From contig CAYMYN010000003.1 in NCBI GenBank assembly GCA_964394665.1, positions 124,001 to 188,000 on the forward strand: a DNA stretch of 64,000 nucleotides, read 5' to 3'. This document shows positions 7,724 to 16,902 of this stretch, piece by piece; position 1 is the first letter of the stretch, and every line of letters begins with the position of its first letter. The notes below the pieces were generated by a model. It was given only the letters and a program-made list of their open reading frames with translations. It was not told where the DNA came from and did no database searches. The position numbers were made by a program, and so were the translations under genes. The DNA is from CAYMYN01 sp964394665 (GTDB lineage Bacteria; Planctomycetota; UBA1135; GCA-002686595).

Positions 7724-9868
7724 ATGGAATTCCTGAGGTTCGACCCCCAGACCGACTTCTACTGGCTCCTGGCCGTCCCGCTCATCCCGCTGGTCGGCTA
7801 CCTGGTCCAGATCTCGGTCGGGCGCTTCTTGCCCCGCAAGGGCGATTGGCTGCTCACCAGCGGCATGTTCGTCACGATGGCCATCACGGTCCTCATGGCG
7901 GCCAAGGCGATCTACCACGCCTACACGGTGGGGACGCCCTTCTTCCACCACTCGGGCGAGGTGGGCTTGAGCTTCTCCTGGCTCTTCCAGGAGGCGCGCG
8001 CGGCCGACGACCCGAGCAACCTGACGGCGTCGCTGCTGTTCGACGGCCTGGGCGCGTCGATGTTGGCCGTGGTCGGCATCGTGTCCTTCTTCGTGCACCT
8101 GTTCTCGACGGGGTACATGAAGGGCGATCGGCGCTACCACATCTTCTTCGCCAACATCAGCCTGTTCACGTTCGCGATGCTCGGGCTGGTGTTGGCCGAC
8201 AGCCTGCTCGTGCTGTTCATCTTCTGGGAGATCATGGGCCTGATGAGCTACCTGCTCATCGGCCACTTCAGCCACGATCCCCACAGCCACCGCATCACTC
8301 ACGCCGCCGCGGCTTGCAAGAAGGCCTTCCTGACCACGCGGGTCGGGGACGTGTGCCTCTTCGTCGGCATGATGATGTTCTACCACCACTTCGACACCTT
8401 CCGCTTCACGGAGCTGTGGGCGGCGAGCACCGAGGCGGTGGCGGCCAACGGCGGCGAGTGGCCGGCCTGGATGACGGTCGCGGGCTTCTTCCTGTTCGGC
8501 GGCACCGTCGGAAAGTCCGCGCAGTTCCCGCTGCACATCTGGTTGCCGGACGCCATGGAGGGTCCGACGCCGGTCTCGGCCATGATCCACGCCGCGACGA
8601 TGGTCGCGGCCGGCGTGTTCCTGCTCGGGCGCTGCTATCCGATGCTCTCGCCCGACGTGCTGGCGGTGGTGACGGCGGTGGGGGCGCTGACGGCGCTCTT
8701 CGCGGCGACCATCGGCACGACGGTCTTCGACATCAAGGGCGTGCTCGCCTACTCGACCATCAGCCAGCTCGGGTTCATGGTCGCGGCCATCGGCTGCGGC
8801 GGGATCGGGGTGGTCGCGGGCCTGTTCCACATGGTCACGCACGCCTTCTTCAAATCCTGCCTGTTCCTCTCGGCGGGCTCCGTGATCCACGGCTGCCACC
8901 ACGAGCAGGACATGCGCAAGATGGGCGGCCTGCGCAAGAAGATGCCGCTGACGTTCGCGGCGATGCTGATCAGCACCTTCGCGATCGCCGGCCTGCCGCT
9001 CTTCTCGGGCTTCTACTCGAAGGACAAGATCGTCCAGGCCGCCTTCACCTCGGTCGGCCTGGAGTTCAGCGGCGCTTACGCCTTCGCGGCCTTCGCCCTG
9101 CCGGTCGCGGCGGCGCTGACGGCCTTCTACATGTTCCGGCTGATCTTCATGACGTTCTTCGGCGAGCCGCGCGACCACCACGTGGCCGACCACGCGCACG
9201 AGTCGCCGGCGCCGATGACGATCTCGCTGCTCGTCCTGGCCGCCTTCGGCATGTTGGGCGGGCAGTTCTGGCTGGCCAACGGGGACGTGCTCGGCAGCGC
9301 CAAGAACTGGTTCACCAAGCTGATCTCGCTCGAGACGATGTATCCGGGCATCGAGCTGGCGAACACCTACATCGGCCAATCCGCGGCCCACGTCGAGCAC
9401 GTGCAGCACGTTGCCCACGGCTGGGCCGTGGGCGTCTCCCTGACGGTCGCCTTGCTCGGCATCTTCGTCGCCGCCTGGATCTACCTGCTGCGCAAGATCG
9501 ATCCGGCGCGCATCAGCGGCGGTCTGGGCGAGCTCTACCACGCCGTCGCGAACAAGTACTACGTCGACGAGTTCGTCAACGCGACCCTGATCCGCGGCGT
9601 GATGGTGCTCTCCCGCACGCAGCGCTGGTTCGACGAGTTCGTCATCGACGGCATCGTCAACGGCGTCGGCCGGCTCAACAAGGGTCTGGGCTTCTTCAGC
9701 GCCTGGTTCGACCTGCGCGTGGTCGACGGCGTGGTGAACGCCGTCGGCCAGGTGACCCAGCTCACCGGTTCCATCGTTCGTCTCTTCCAGACCGGCCGCG
9801 TGCAGCAATACGTGGCCTTCGCCGTGGCGGGCTTCCTCGCCCTGGCCGCCTGGCTGATCCTCGTCTGA
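7724..9868 (+). CDS. nuoL: NADH-quinone oxidoreductase subunit L
   Basis: The distal antiporter-like pump subunit (714 residues). Typical signatures are present: FFANISLFTFAMLGLVLADS, FIFWEIMGLMSYLLIG, the lysine-bearing KSAQFPLHIWLPDAMEGPTP-VSAMIHAATMV, and the FFKSCLFLSAGSVIH segment. The length includes the long C-terminal lateral helix that clamps NuoM and NuoN. It starts 52 bases after nuoK, the largest internal gap of the operon. Confidence 0.97.
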   Translation: MEFLRFDPQTDFYWLLAVPLIPLVGYLVQISVGRFLPRKGDWLLTSGMFVTMAITVLMAAKAIYHAYTVGTPFFHHSGEVGLSFSWLFQEARAADDPSNLTASLLFDGLGASMLAVVGIVSFFVHLFSTGYMKGDRRYHIFFANISLFTFAMLGLVLADSLLVLFIFWEIMGLMSYLLIGHFSHDPHSHRITHAAAACKKAFLTTRVGDVCLFVGMMMFYHHFDTFRFTELWAASTEAVAANGGEWPAWMTVAGFFLFGGTVGKSAQFPLHIWLPDAMEGPTPVSAMIHAATMVAAGVFLLGRCYPMLSPDVLAVVTAVGALTALFAATIGTTVFDIKGVLAYSTISQLGFMVAAIGCGGIGVVAGLFHMVTHAFFKSCLFLSAGSVIHGCHHEQDMRKMGGLRKKMPLTFAAMLISTFAIAGLPLFSGFYSKDKIVQAAFTSVGLEFSGAYAFAAFALPVAAALTAFYMFRLIFMTFFGEPRDHHVADHAHESPAPMTISLLVLAAFGMLGGQFWLANGDVLGSAKNWFTKLISLETMYPGIELANTYIGQSAAHVEHVQHVAHGWAVGVSLTVALLGIFVAAWIYLLRKIDPARISGGLGELYHAVANKYYVDEFVNATLIRGVMVLSRTQRWFDEFVIDGIVNGVGRLNKGLGFFSAWFDLRVVDGVVNAVGQVTQLTGSIVRLFQTGRVQQYVAFAVAGFLALAAWLILV

Positions 9869-9902
9869 GCCCTCTGCCTCCCTCCCGCATCCATCCCCAG
9901 CG

Positions 9903-11435
9903 ATGAAAGAGCACGTTCTCTCCTGGATCACCTTCATCCCGTTGATCGGCATGGCGGCCATCCTGCTGGTCCCCAAGCGGTCGATCGGCGCGGTCAAGGC
10001 GATCAGCCTGGTGGCGACGGCGATCCCGTTGATCCTGGCGACCCAGCTCTACTTCGGCTGGTTCACCAAGGGCGAGGCCGGCCTGCAGCTCGTCGAGCGG
10101 CTGGACTGGATCTCCGGCATCGGCGCCCAGTACTACGTGGGCGTCGACGGCCTGAGCCTGCCGCTGGTGTGGTTGACCACCCTGCTGCTCTTCATCGGCG
10201 TCCCGGCCAGCTTCAACATGGAGAAGGCGGGCAAGGCCTACTACGCGTTGTTGCTCCTGCTCGAGGTCGGCATCGTGGGCGTGTTCGTCGCGCTCGACTT
10301 CTTCCTCTTCTACGTCTACTGGGAGATCATGCTCCTGCCGATGTACTTCCTCATCGGCATCTGGGGTGGCCCGCGGCGCGAGTACGCGGCGATCAAGTTC
10401 TTCCTGTACACCCTGGCCGGCTCGGTGCTGATGCTGATCGCGGTGGTCGCGCTGCGCCTCACGAGCGGCACCTTCGCGATCCCCGAGCTGATCGAGATGG
10501 CGCGCGCCGGCACCCTGCTGGGCGCCAACCTGCCCTTCGGCGGCGCGCTGCTGGGGATGAAGTTCACGACCTGGGTGTTCTGGTTCCTCTTCGTCGCCTT
10601 CGCGATCAAGGTCCCGGTCTTCCCCTTCCACACCTGGCTGCCCGACGCCCACGTCCAGGCCCCGACGCCGATCTCGGTCATCCTGGCCGGCATCCTGCTG
10701 AAGCTGGGCGGCTACGGCATGCTGCGGGCCTGCTTCCCGATCGTGCCCGAGGGTTTCCACGCCTTCGCGTACACCCTGGCGGTGCTCGGGGTCATCAGCA
10801 TCGTGTACGGCGCCTTCGTCGCGCTGGGGCAGACCGACTTCAAGCGCATGGTCGCCTACAGCTCGGTCAGCCACATGGGCTACGTGCTCCTGGGCTTCGC
10901 GGCCCTCACCGAGTGGGGCATGAGCGGGGCGGCTCTGCAGATGTTCAACCACGGCACCTCGGCCGCCGCGCTCTTCCTCGTGGTGGGCGTGATCTACGAC
11001 CGGGCCCACCACCGCGACCTGAACGGCTTCGGTGGCCTGTCGCAGCCGATGCCGGTCTACTGGGGTTTGACGACGGTCGCTTTCTTCGCCGCCCTGGGCC
11101 TTCCGGGCATGGCGGGCTTCGTGTCGGAGGCGGTGACGCTGATCGGCGCCTACAAGTCCGCGGACGCCCGCTTCCAGGTGCTCGTCGTGATCTCGGTGGT
11201 CGGCATCGTGCTCACCGCGGCCTTCCTGCTGTGGGCCATGCAGCGCGTGTTCCTCGGGCCGCTGAACGAGAAGTACCGCGCCTACAAGGACATCGACGCC
11301 CGCGAGCTGTTCTGCCTGACCCCGCTGCTGTTCCTGTGCCTCGCCCTGGGGATCTTCCCCTTCTTCCTGCTCGACTGGATGCAGCCGAGCGTGGACAGCC
11401 TGGTCGAGATGTTGCGCGTCAGCGGTCGCGGCTGA
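9903..11435 (+). CDS. nuoM: NADH-quinone oxidoreductase subunit M
   Basis: Second antiporter-like pump subunit (510 residues, about 14 helices). The core signatures are present: FYVYWEIMLLPMYFLIGIWG with the key Glu, the lysine helix AFAIKVPVFPFHTWLPDAHV, and YSSVSHMGYVLLG. The initiator ATG is 34 bases after nuoL and has no clear ribosome binding site. Confidence 0.97.
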   Translation: MKEHVLSWITFIPLIGMAAILLVPKRSIGAVKAISLVATAIPLILATQLYFGWFTKGEAGLQLVERLDWISGIGAQYYVGVDGLSLPLVWLTTLLLFIGVPASFNMEKAGKAYYALLLLLEVGIVGVFVALDFFLFYVYWEIMLLPMYFLIGIWGGPRREYAAIKFFLYTLAGSVLMLIAVVALRLTSGTFAIPELIEMARAGTLLGANLPFGGALLGMKFTTWVFWFLFVAFAIKVPVFPFHTWLPDAHVQAPTPISVILAGILLKLGGYGMLRACFPIVPEGFHAFAYTLAVLGVISIVYGAFVALGQTDFKRMVAYSSVSHMGYVLLGFAALTEWGMSGAALQMFNHGTSAAALFLVVGVIYDRAHHRDLNGFGGLSQPMPVYWGLTTVAFFAALGLPGMAGFVSEAVTLIGAYKSADARFQVLVVISVVGIVLTAAFLLWAMQRVFLGPLNEKYRAYKDIDARELFCLTPLLFLCLALGIFPFFLLDWMQPSVDSLVEMLRVSGRG

Positions 11436-11448
11436 GCGGAGAACGACG

Positions 11449-12924
11449 TTGAACTCCTACAGCGAAGGCCTGGGGGCGATCGTCCCCGAACTCGTGCTGG
11501 CGGCCGTGGCTATCGCGGCGCTGGTCGCGGACCTCGTGATGCGCGGCCGCGACTCGCGCTACGTCGGCTACCTGACGCTCGCGGGCCTGGGCATGACGGC
11601 CCTGGCCCTGTTCGCGGACTGGGGCGAGCCGTCCCGCACCGTGCTCGGCATGGTGACGGTCGACGGTTTCGGGCGCTTCTTCAAGCTGTTCACGGTCGCG
11701 GCCCTGGCCGTGGTCGTGTACTTCGTGTTGAACGACAAGCGGGAACGCAAGCACAACGTCGGCGAGTACTACTTCCTGCTGCTCGGCGCCGCCCTGGGCA
11801 TCTTCTTCCTCGTCGGCACGAACAACCTCCTGCTCCTGATGCTGGGGCTCGAGCTGTTGTCGTTGGCCAGCTACTCCCTGGCCGGGTTCCACAAGGGCGA
11901 CCGACGCTCGGCCGAGGCGTCGATGAAGTACGTCGTGTTCGGCGGCCTCTCAGCCGGGGTGATGCTGTACGGCATCAGCCTGCTCTACGGCCTGACGGGC
12001 ACCCTCGACCTCACCGAGATGGGCCCGGGGTTGGCCGAGCAACTCTCCTCGAGCCCGATCCCCGTGGCGATCGCGGTGACGCTCGTGCTGGCGGGCTTCG
12101 CGTACAAGGTTTCGGTCGTGCCGTTCCACTTCTGGACGCCGGACGTCTACGAGGGCGCGCCCACGCCGGTCACGACCTTCCTCGCGGTGGCCTCCAAGGC
12201 CGGCGGCTTCGGCGCCCTGCTGCGCTTCACCGGCGTGCTCTTCCTGCAGCCGGACGCCCCCGGCCCGTTGGCCGAGTACGCCGCGCGCTTCGGGCTCCTC
12301 CTGGCGGTCCTGGCGGCCATCACGATGACCCTGGGCAACCTGTCGGCGCTGCGCCAGACGAGCCTCAAGCGCATGCTGGCCTACTCGTCGATCGCGCACG
12401 CCGGCTACGTCCTGATGGGTCCGGCGTGCATGACCGGCCCGGGCTTCGAGGCGGCGCTCTACTACCTCGCGGCCTACTACTTCATGAACCTGGGGGCCTT
12501 CGGGGTCGTGCTCTACTTCGAGGGCCAGACCGGCACCGACGACATCGAGAGCCTGCGCGGCCTGGGCACGCGCGCGCCGCTGATCTCGGTGGCGATGGTG
12601 GCCTTCCTGGTGAGCCTGACGGGCTTGCCGCCGACGATCGGCTTCTACGGCAAGTGGTTGCTCGTGCAGGAGTCGCTGAACACGGGCCTGGGCTGGTTGG
12701 CGGTCGTGATGCTGCTGAACAGCGTGGTGAGCCTGTTCTACTACTTCCGCATCGCCAAGGTGCTCTTCCTGTCGGAGCCCTCCGAGCGCAGACTCGGACC
12801 GCAGCCATTGTTCGCCGGTGTGCTCGTGCTCCTGGCGGTGGGGACCGTGTACCTCGCGATCGAGACCGGCGGTTGGCTGCACGGCCTGACGGCCCAGAGC
12901 GTGGACATCCTCGGCAGCCGCTGA
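11449..12924 (+). CDS. nuoN: NADH-quinone oxidoreductase subunit N (TTG start)
   Basis: Third antiporter-like pump subunit (491 residues) and last gene of the operon. Signatures include LGLELLSLASYSLAG with the conserved Glu, YKVSVVPFHFWTPDVYEGAP with the pumping lysine, and YSSIAHAGYVLMG. The start is a TTG at 11449 preceded by GCGGAGAA, 13 bases after the nuoM stop; no ATG or GTG gives a full first helix. It converges on the methyltransferase gene with only seven bases between them. Confidence 0.96.
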   Translation: MNSYSEGLGAIVPELVLAAVAIAALVADLVMRGRDSRYVGYLTLAGLGMTALALFADWGEPSRTVLGMVTVDGFGRFFKLFTVAALAVVVYFVLNDKRERKHNVGEYYFLLLGAALGIFFLVGTNNLLLLMLGLELLSLASYSLAGFHKGDRRSAEASMKYVVFGGLSAGVMLYGISLLYGLTGTLDLTEMGPGLAEQLSSSPIPVAIAVTLVLAGFAYKVSVVPFHFWTPDVYEGAPTPVTTFLAVASKAGGFGALLRFTGVLFLQPDAPGPLAEYAARFGLLLAVLAAITMTLGNLSALRQTSLKRMLAYSSIAHAGYVLMGPACMTGPGFEAALYYLAAYYFMNLGAFGVVLYFEGQTGTDDIESLRGLGTRAPLISVAMVAFLVSLTGLPPTIGFYGKWLLVQESLNTGLGWLAVVMLLNSVVSLFYYFRIAKVLFLSEPSERRLGPQPLFAGVLVLLAVGTVYLAIETGGWLHGLTAQSVDILGSR

Positions 12925-12931
12925 CCGTGTG

Positions 12932-13621
12932 TCAGGGGCGGCGCGCCTGGATCCACAGGCTCCCGGCCTCGTGATACGCGACGCGCGCTGCCCAGTCGGG
13001 GTGGTGCGCGTTGGGCTCGAAGGTCGCCGGATCGCCGGGGCCGCGCGGGTCGAGCACGCGTTCGGTGCGCACGCCGCGGAAGCCCGCGCTCTCGAAGGCG
13101 ACGCGCCACTCGGCCTCGCCCAGGCAGTGGAGCTCGAGGCCCAGCACCGCGCCCCAACCTCGCGTCGACTCGCGCTCGGCGTAGCAGTCGATCACGACGT
13201 CGCAGGCCCCGCCGGGCTCGAGCACCCGCAGGAGCTCCGCCAGCGCGCGGGCGAGGTCGGTGGCGTAGTACAGGGCCTCCATCGAGAACGCGCGGTCGAA
13301 GCGCCGGTCGGGGAAGTCCAGCGCTTCGAAGGGCATGCGCTCGTAGCGCGCTCGGATGCGGTTGGAGTGGAGCTCCTCGGCCCGCGCGATCATCGCCGGC
13401 GAGACGTCGACGCCGACCGCGCCCACCCCCGGCGCCTTCTGCGCGAGCAGGCGCGTCGCCCAACCGTTCCCGCAACCCAGGTCGAGGATCCGTTCGCCCG
13501 GGCGCACCTCGAGGCGCTCGATCACGGAGCGCGCGACCGGGCCGTGGGTCTCTTCCATGCCCTCGGCGCGTCCGCGCCGGGCCCATTCGTCGAACAGATC
13601 GGCGATCGCTGCGTGGCTCAT
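12932..13621 (-). CDS. Class I SAM-dependent methyltransferase
   Basis: A 229-residue Rossmann-fold methyltransferase. Motif I is ILDLGCGNGWATRLL (about residues 46-60), followed by an acidic strand (VGVDVSPAMI) and a later FDRAFSMEALYY segment. It belongs to the UbiE/Methyltransf_11 type; the substrate is unknown. The ATG overlaps the stop codon of the upstream glycosyltransferase by four bases (ATGA), so the two are co-translated and the substrate may be a glycan, lipid carrier or other product of that enzyme. That link is inference from position. Confidence 0.88.
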   Translation of the reverse strand: MSHAAIADLFDEWARRGRAEGMEETHGPVARSVIERLEVRPGERILDLGCGNGWATRLLAQKAPGVGAVGVDVSPAMIARAEELHSNRIRARYERMPFEALDFPDRRFDRAFSMEALYYATDLARALAELLRVLEPGGACDVVIDCYAERESTRGWGAVLGLELHCLGEAEWRVAFESAGFRGVRTERVLDPRGPGDPATFEPNAHHPDWAARVAYHEAGSLWIQARRP

Positions 13622-14850
13622 GGCTGGTGGGGGCTGGCTTGGGGCCGGGTCGGGCCGGGTCGCGTGGCGCCGGGGGTGCGTTCGCAGCGCGCGAGCAACT
13701 CGTCGAGCCCGCGGAAGACGACCTCCCAGTCGTAGTTCTGCTCGACGTAGATCCGCGCGCGCCGCCCCAGCTCGGCGGCTTCCCGAGGCTGGTCGAGTAG
13801 GCGTAGCACGGCGTCGGCGAAGGCCCGCGGCTCGTCCTGGACGAGGTAGTGCTCGCCAGCCGTCGCGCCGACGCCCTGGGTGGCGGAGGTGGTTCCGACC
13901 ACGGGCAAGCCCATGGCCATGGCCTCGAGCACCTTGTTCTGGATGCCGCGCGCGATGCGCAGCGGTGCGACGGCGATCGCCGCGCGGCGCATCCAATCGC
14001 GGGTCTCGGGCACGAAGCCCGTGACGGTAACGCCCTCTTCGCGGCCCAGGCGCAGGACGTCCGGACCGGGGTGCGCGCCGACGATCGAGAGGCGCACCTC
14101 GGGGTGCTTGGCGCGCACCAGCGGCAGCACCTCGCGCACGAAGAACCGGCAGCCGTCGACGTTGGGGTAGTAGTTCATCACCCCAGTGAAGACGAGGTGC
14201 CCGGGCTCGGCGGCTTCGGGCTCGGGCCGGAAGTGCTCCAGGTCGACGCCGTTCTTGAGCACGACGCTGGGCGCGCCGGGGATCTGGGCCTGGAAGACCT
14301 GCTGCTCGAGCGGAGTGCAGAGCACGTTGTCGGTGAAGGTGCGCGCGACGCGGGTCTCGAAGCGCAGCAGGGTGCGGTGTTCGCGGGCGTAGACCCAGCT
14401 CGCTGGCCAGGGAGTGCGCTCGGCGTACTGGCGCCACTTGTCCGAGTCGAGCTCGCCGAAGTGCATCACGCGCGGCTTGTCGGCGTGGGGCTCGAGGAAG
14501 GCGCCCATCGACGAGCTGTAGGCGTAGGCCATGTCGACCTCGGGCCAGAGCCGATCGACCTCGCGCTGCACACGCCGCGAGCCGTAGACGCCGAGGGTCA
14601 GCGGGCGCGAACCGAGGAGCAGCGGCAGGGCGACCAGTTTCTTCCAGCGATCGCGGTAGGGGACGGCCGTGGTCGGGATTCCGCGGCGCCCGAGCTCCGC
14701 CGCCGCCTCGACGTCGCCCGGCCCGTGCGCGAAGGCGACGCAGCTCACCTGGTGCGAGCGCGCCATGCGTTCCACGAGCCGCCAGGTCGTGATCTTGTCG
14801 CCCCGGTTGGGCGGGAACGGCACGCGCTGAGCCAGGAACAGGATCCGCAC
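13618..14850 (-). CDS. Glycosyltransferase, XrtA/PEP-CTERM-associated type (TIGR03087-like)
   Basis: A GT4-type glycosyltransferase of about 410 residues. The N-terminus ILFLAQRVPFPPNRGDKITTW matches the signature of the TIGR03087 family that accompanies exopolysaccharide and exosortase systems. The C-terminal half has the donor-binding region VAPLRIARGIQNKVLEAMAMGLPVV. I chose the GTG at 14850 because it begins right at the first beta strand and a promoter-like pair lies just before it. An ATG at 14901 would add 17 residues of poor quality. No exosortase is seen in the window, so the role in a polysaccharide pathway is only suggested. The methyltransferase gene follows with a four-base overlap. 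Confidence 0.9.
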   Translation of the reverse strand: MRILFLAQRVPFPPNRGDKITTWRLVERMARSHQVSCVAFAHGPGDVEAAAELGRRGIPTTAVPYRDRWKKLVALPLLLGSRPLTLGVYGSRRVQREVDRLWPEVDMAYAYSSSMGAFLEPHADKPRVMHFGELDSDKWRQYAERTPWPASWVYAREHRTLLRFETRVARTFTDNVLCTPLEQQVFQAQIPGAPSVVLKNGVDLEHFRPEPEAAEPGHLVFTGVMNYYPNVDGCRFFVREVLPLVRAKHPEVRLSIVGAHPGPDVLRLGREEGVTVTGFVPETRDWMRRAAIAVAPLRIARGIQNKVLEAMAMGLPVVGTTSATQGVGATAGEHYLVQDEPRAFADAVLRLLDQPREAAELGRRARIYVEQNYDWEVVFRGLDELLARCERTPGATRPGPTRPQASPHQP

Positions 14851-14856
14851 GCCGGC

Positions 14857-14885
14857 AGGATAGGGATGTTCCCCCGAGCGGCCAA
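14857..14885 (-). promoter_or_regulatory. Promoter of the glycosyltransferase gene, leaderless geometry
   Basis: On the minus strand TTGGCC (14885-14880), a 17-base spacer and TATCCT (14862-14857). Six bases separate the -10 box from the GTG codon, so transcription would begin at or very near the first base of the start codon. Confidence 0.45.
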
Positions 14886-14933
14886 GCTCACGTCCGAACA
14901 CCGAGAACGGCCGTCTCCACCGGTCTCGGTGCC

Positions 14934-14962
14934 TTGATCGGACCCTCCCATCGCCCTAGCCT
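14934..14962 (+). promoter_or_regulatory. Promoter of the secreted protein gene
   Basis: TTGATC (14934-14939), 17 bases, TAGCCT (14957-14962). This would give a leader of about 28 bases that contains a strong ribosome binding site, GGGAGGAG, seven bases before the ATG at 14997. It is divergent from the glycosyltransferase promoter. Confidence 0.45.
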
Positions 14963-14996
14963 GCGGCCCGCGCGGATTGAGTCGGGAGGAGTCCCC

Positions 14997-15890
14997 ATGA
15001 GAGTTCTCGGATCGTTCGGACTGGTCCTGCTCACGACGTTCTCCGCGACGGCTGCTGCCGTCCAAGTCGGAGATCGAACTTCCGCGAGCCCGCTCCGGTC
15101 CGAGTACGACGCGGCCCAGGTCCCCGACTTCGCGCACCTGCCCGCTGAGTTGCGGGCGACGCTGAATGCCGTGCCGAGCTTGCCTGGTGCCCTGCTCGAG
15201 GCCGAGGTGCGGATCGAGCACTACTCGCAGGGCGATTCCATCCGCAATCGGCGATCTGGGCGCCTCACGGGAACGGTGCTGGCGGATGGACGTTTCGACG
15301 TCGAGCACGCCAAGGCCGTCGAACACGAGGGGCGGGCCGCGGTGTCGACGAGCCGGATTCGCTTCGATGGTCAGGCGTTGATCGAGGTGTGCTCGGCCGC
15401 GGAAGTCGGGAACGTCTACCTGCCGGAGAGCGTGGACTTCGAGCGCAGCGCCCATGCGCTCTGCCACCCGATCGAACCGCTGTTCCGCTGGGTGGCGAAG
15501 CCCGCGCGGATGGGGATCTTCGCCGACGCCCGGTACACGGTCGTGACCCAGGACGGGGTGCATCGGATTTCGCGCTGGGTGGATTGGGGTGGGCAGGAGG
15601 TCGTCAGCGAGCTCCTGCGGGTCGACGCCGCGAGTTCCTTGCCGCTTTCGTGGAGCGTGTTCGACTCGGCGGGCCGGACGCGGCACTTCGTCGCGTTCGA
15701 CGGGTACCGTCCATTGGCCCCGGGCGCCGTGCGTCCGACCCGCATCGTCGAGACGACGTTTCTCGAAGGTGACCTGGATGGGCCGCGGGTCGTCGTGACG
15801 ACGCGCGTGGACCGGGCGACGCTCCTGGAGGAGTCGGAACTGGGCGCGGCGCAATTCGCCCAGGACCAGGTCTACCAGGTCTGGCGCTGA
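14997..15890 (+). CDS. Secreted protein of unknown function
   Basis: A 297-residue protein with a clear signal peptide: Met-Arg, then a hydrophobic core and a cleavage site after TAAAVQ-like residues near 20. The rest is rich in beta-strand-like sequence, with a YTVVTQDGVHRISRWVDWGG segment and several acidic-aromatic stretches. It resembles in general form the lipoprotein-localisation-like or DUF-type outer-membrane-associated beta proteins that are common in Planctomycetota, but I cannot name a family. The start is fixed by the strong GGAGGAG ribosome binding site. It is a single-gene unit, convergent with prmA. Confidence 0.85.
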   Translation: MRVLGSFGLVLLTTFSATAAAVQVGDRTSASPLRSEYDAAQVPDFAHLPAELRATLNAVPSLPGALLEAEVRIEHYSQGDSIRNRRSGRLTGTVLADGRFDVEHAKAVEHEGRAAVSTSRIRFDGQALIEVCSAAEVGNVYLPESVDFERSAHALCHPIEPLFRWVAKPARMGIFADARYTVVTQDGVHRISRWVDWGGQEVVSELLRVDAASSLPLSWSVFDSAGRTRHFVAFDGYRPLAPGAVRPTRIVETTFLEGDLDGPRVVVTTRVDRATLLEESELGAAQFAQDQVYQVWR

Positions 15891-15990
15891 TCCCGGGTCG
15901 ATGCAGCGCGCTCCGCGGGTCGCCCTCGACGATGGCGTCAGGGGCGGCCCGCGGCAAAGCGCCCGGGAGTCGCCCGGGGCCCACGATGGC

Positions 15991-16902
15991 TCAGGTGCCC
16001 GTGCGTCGGGCGATCACGCTCTGCCAGCGGCCGCGGGTGGCGACGCGGTCGATCGAGAAGCCCTGGGCGGCGAGGGCGGCGAGGGTCGGGGCGAGCTTCT
16101 CGGCGGGGATCCCGCTCGCGAGCAGGATGCCGCCGGGCCGCAGGCGCGCGTGCAGCTCGGCGGCGTGGGCCTGGAGCACGTCGGCGTAGATGTTCGCGAG
16201 CAGGAGGTCGAAGTCCCGCTCGGAGGGATCCAGGACCGAGAAGTCGCCCAGGCGGAACGCGCAGCGTGCCTCGACCCCGTTGTCGGCGGCGAGGGCGCTC
16301 GCGCCGGGGGGCGAGTTGGGGTCGATGTCGAAGCCCAGCACGGAGCGTGCGCCGAGCAGGGCCGCGGCCACCGCCAGCAGCCCGCTGCCCGTGCCCGCGT
16401 CGAGCACGCGCTCGCCGCCGCGGACCAGCTCCTGCAGCAACTTCAGGCACGTGCGCGTCGTCGCGTGGCGGCCCGAGCCGAACGAACTCTGGGGTTGGAA
16501 CACGATGCGCAGGTCGCCCGTGCGGCGCGGGTACGCTCCCCAGGGCGGGACCACGGCGATGCGGCCGGCGCGGAAGGGCTTCCAGGCCTTCATCCAGGAG
16601 GTCGCGTAGTCCTCGGGCGGCAGTTCCTTGTAGTGCGCGGCGAGGCCGGCGAGCTCGGGCGCCCCGACGCGCTCGACCAGGTCCGCCAGCGCGGCGTCGA
16701 TGCGCGCGCGGGCGCCGGCGGAGTCGTCCCGGCCCGGCAGGAAGGCGCGCACCAGCTCGCGTTCGGGCGCGAGGGCTGCCGCGGCGAGGCTCGGGCGGCC
16801 GAAGGCCACGCTGGTGCCGGTCTCCTGGGCGAGCAGCTCGCCGACCAACTCCTGCCAACCGAGCGGCACCTCCACGCTCACCTCGGTCCAAGACTCAGCC
16901 AT
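15991..16902 (-). CDS. prmA: Ribosomal protein L11 methyltransferase
   Basis: Cytoplasmic enzyme that trimethylates ribosomal protein L11 using SAM. In 303 residues the N-terminal substrate-binding domain is followed by WMKAWKPFRAGRIAVVPPW, the SFGSGRHATTRTCL motif (family form xFGTGxHxTTxxCL), motif I VLDAGTGSGLLAVAAALLGA, and the catalytic-loop motif NIYADVL in place of the common NILAxxL. The start ATG overlaps the 3' end of the upstream helicase gene by eight bases, so both belong to one transcript. Confidence 0.94.
   Translation of the reverse strand: MAESWTEVSVEVPLGWQELVGELLAQETGTSVAFGRPSLAAAALAPERELVRAFLPGRDDSAGARARIDAALADLVERVGAPELAGLAAHYKELPPEDYATSWMKAWKPFRAGRIAVVPPWGAYPRRTGDLRIVFQPQSSFGSGRHATTRTCLKLLQELVRGGERVLDAGTGSGLLAVAAALLGARSVLGFDIDPNSPPGASALAADNGVEARCAFRLGDFSVLDPSERDFDLLLANIYADVLQAHAAELHARLRPGGILLASGIPAEKLAPTLAALAAQGFSIDRVATRGRWQSVIARRTGT

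Noticed and set aside
7604..9997. Long minus-strand open frame opposite nuoL (797 codons)
   Set aside because: Same reason: composition is that of an antisense shadow and nuoL is certain.
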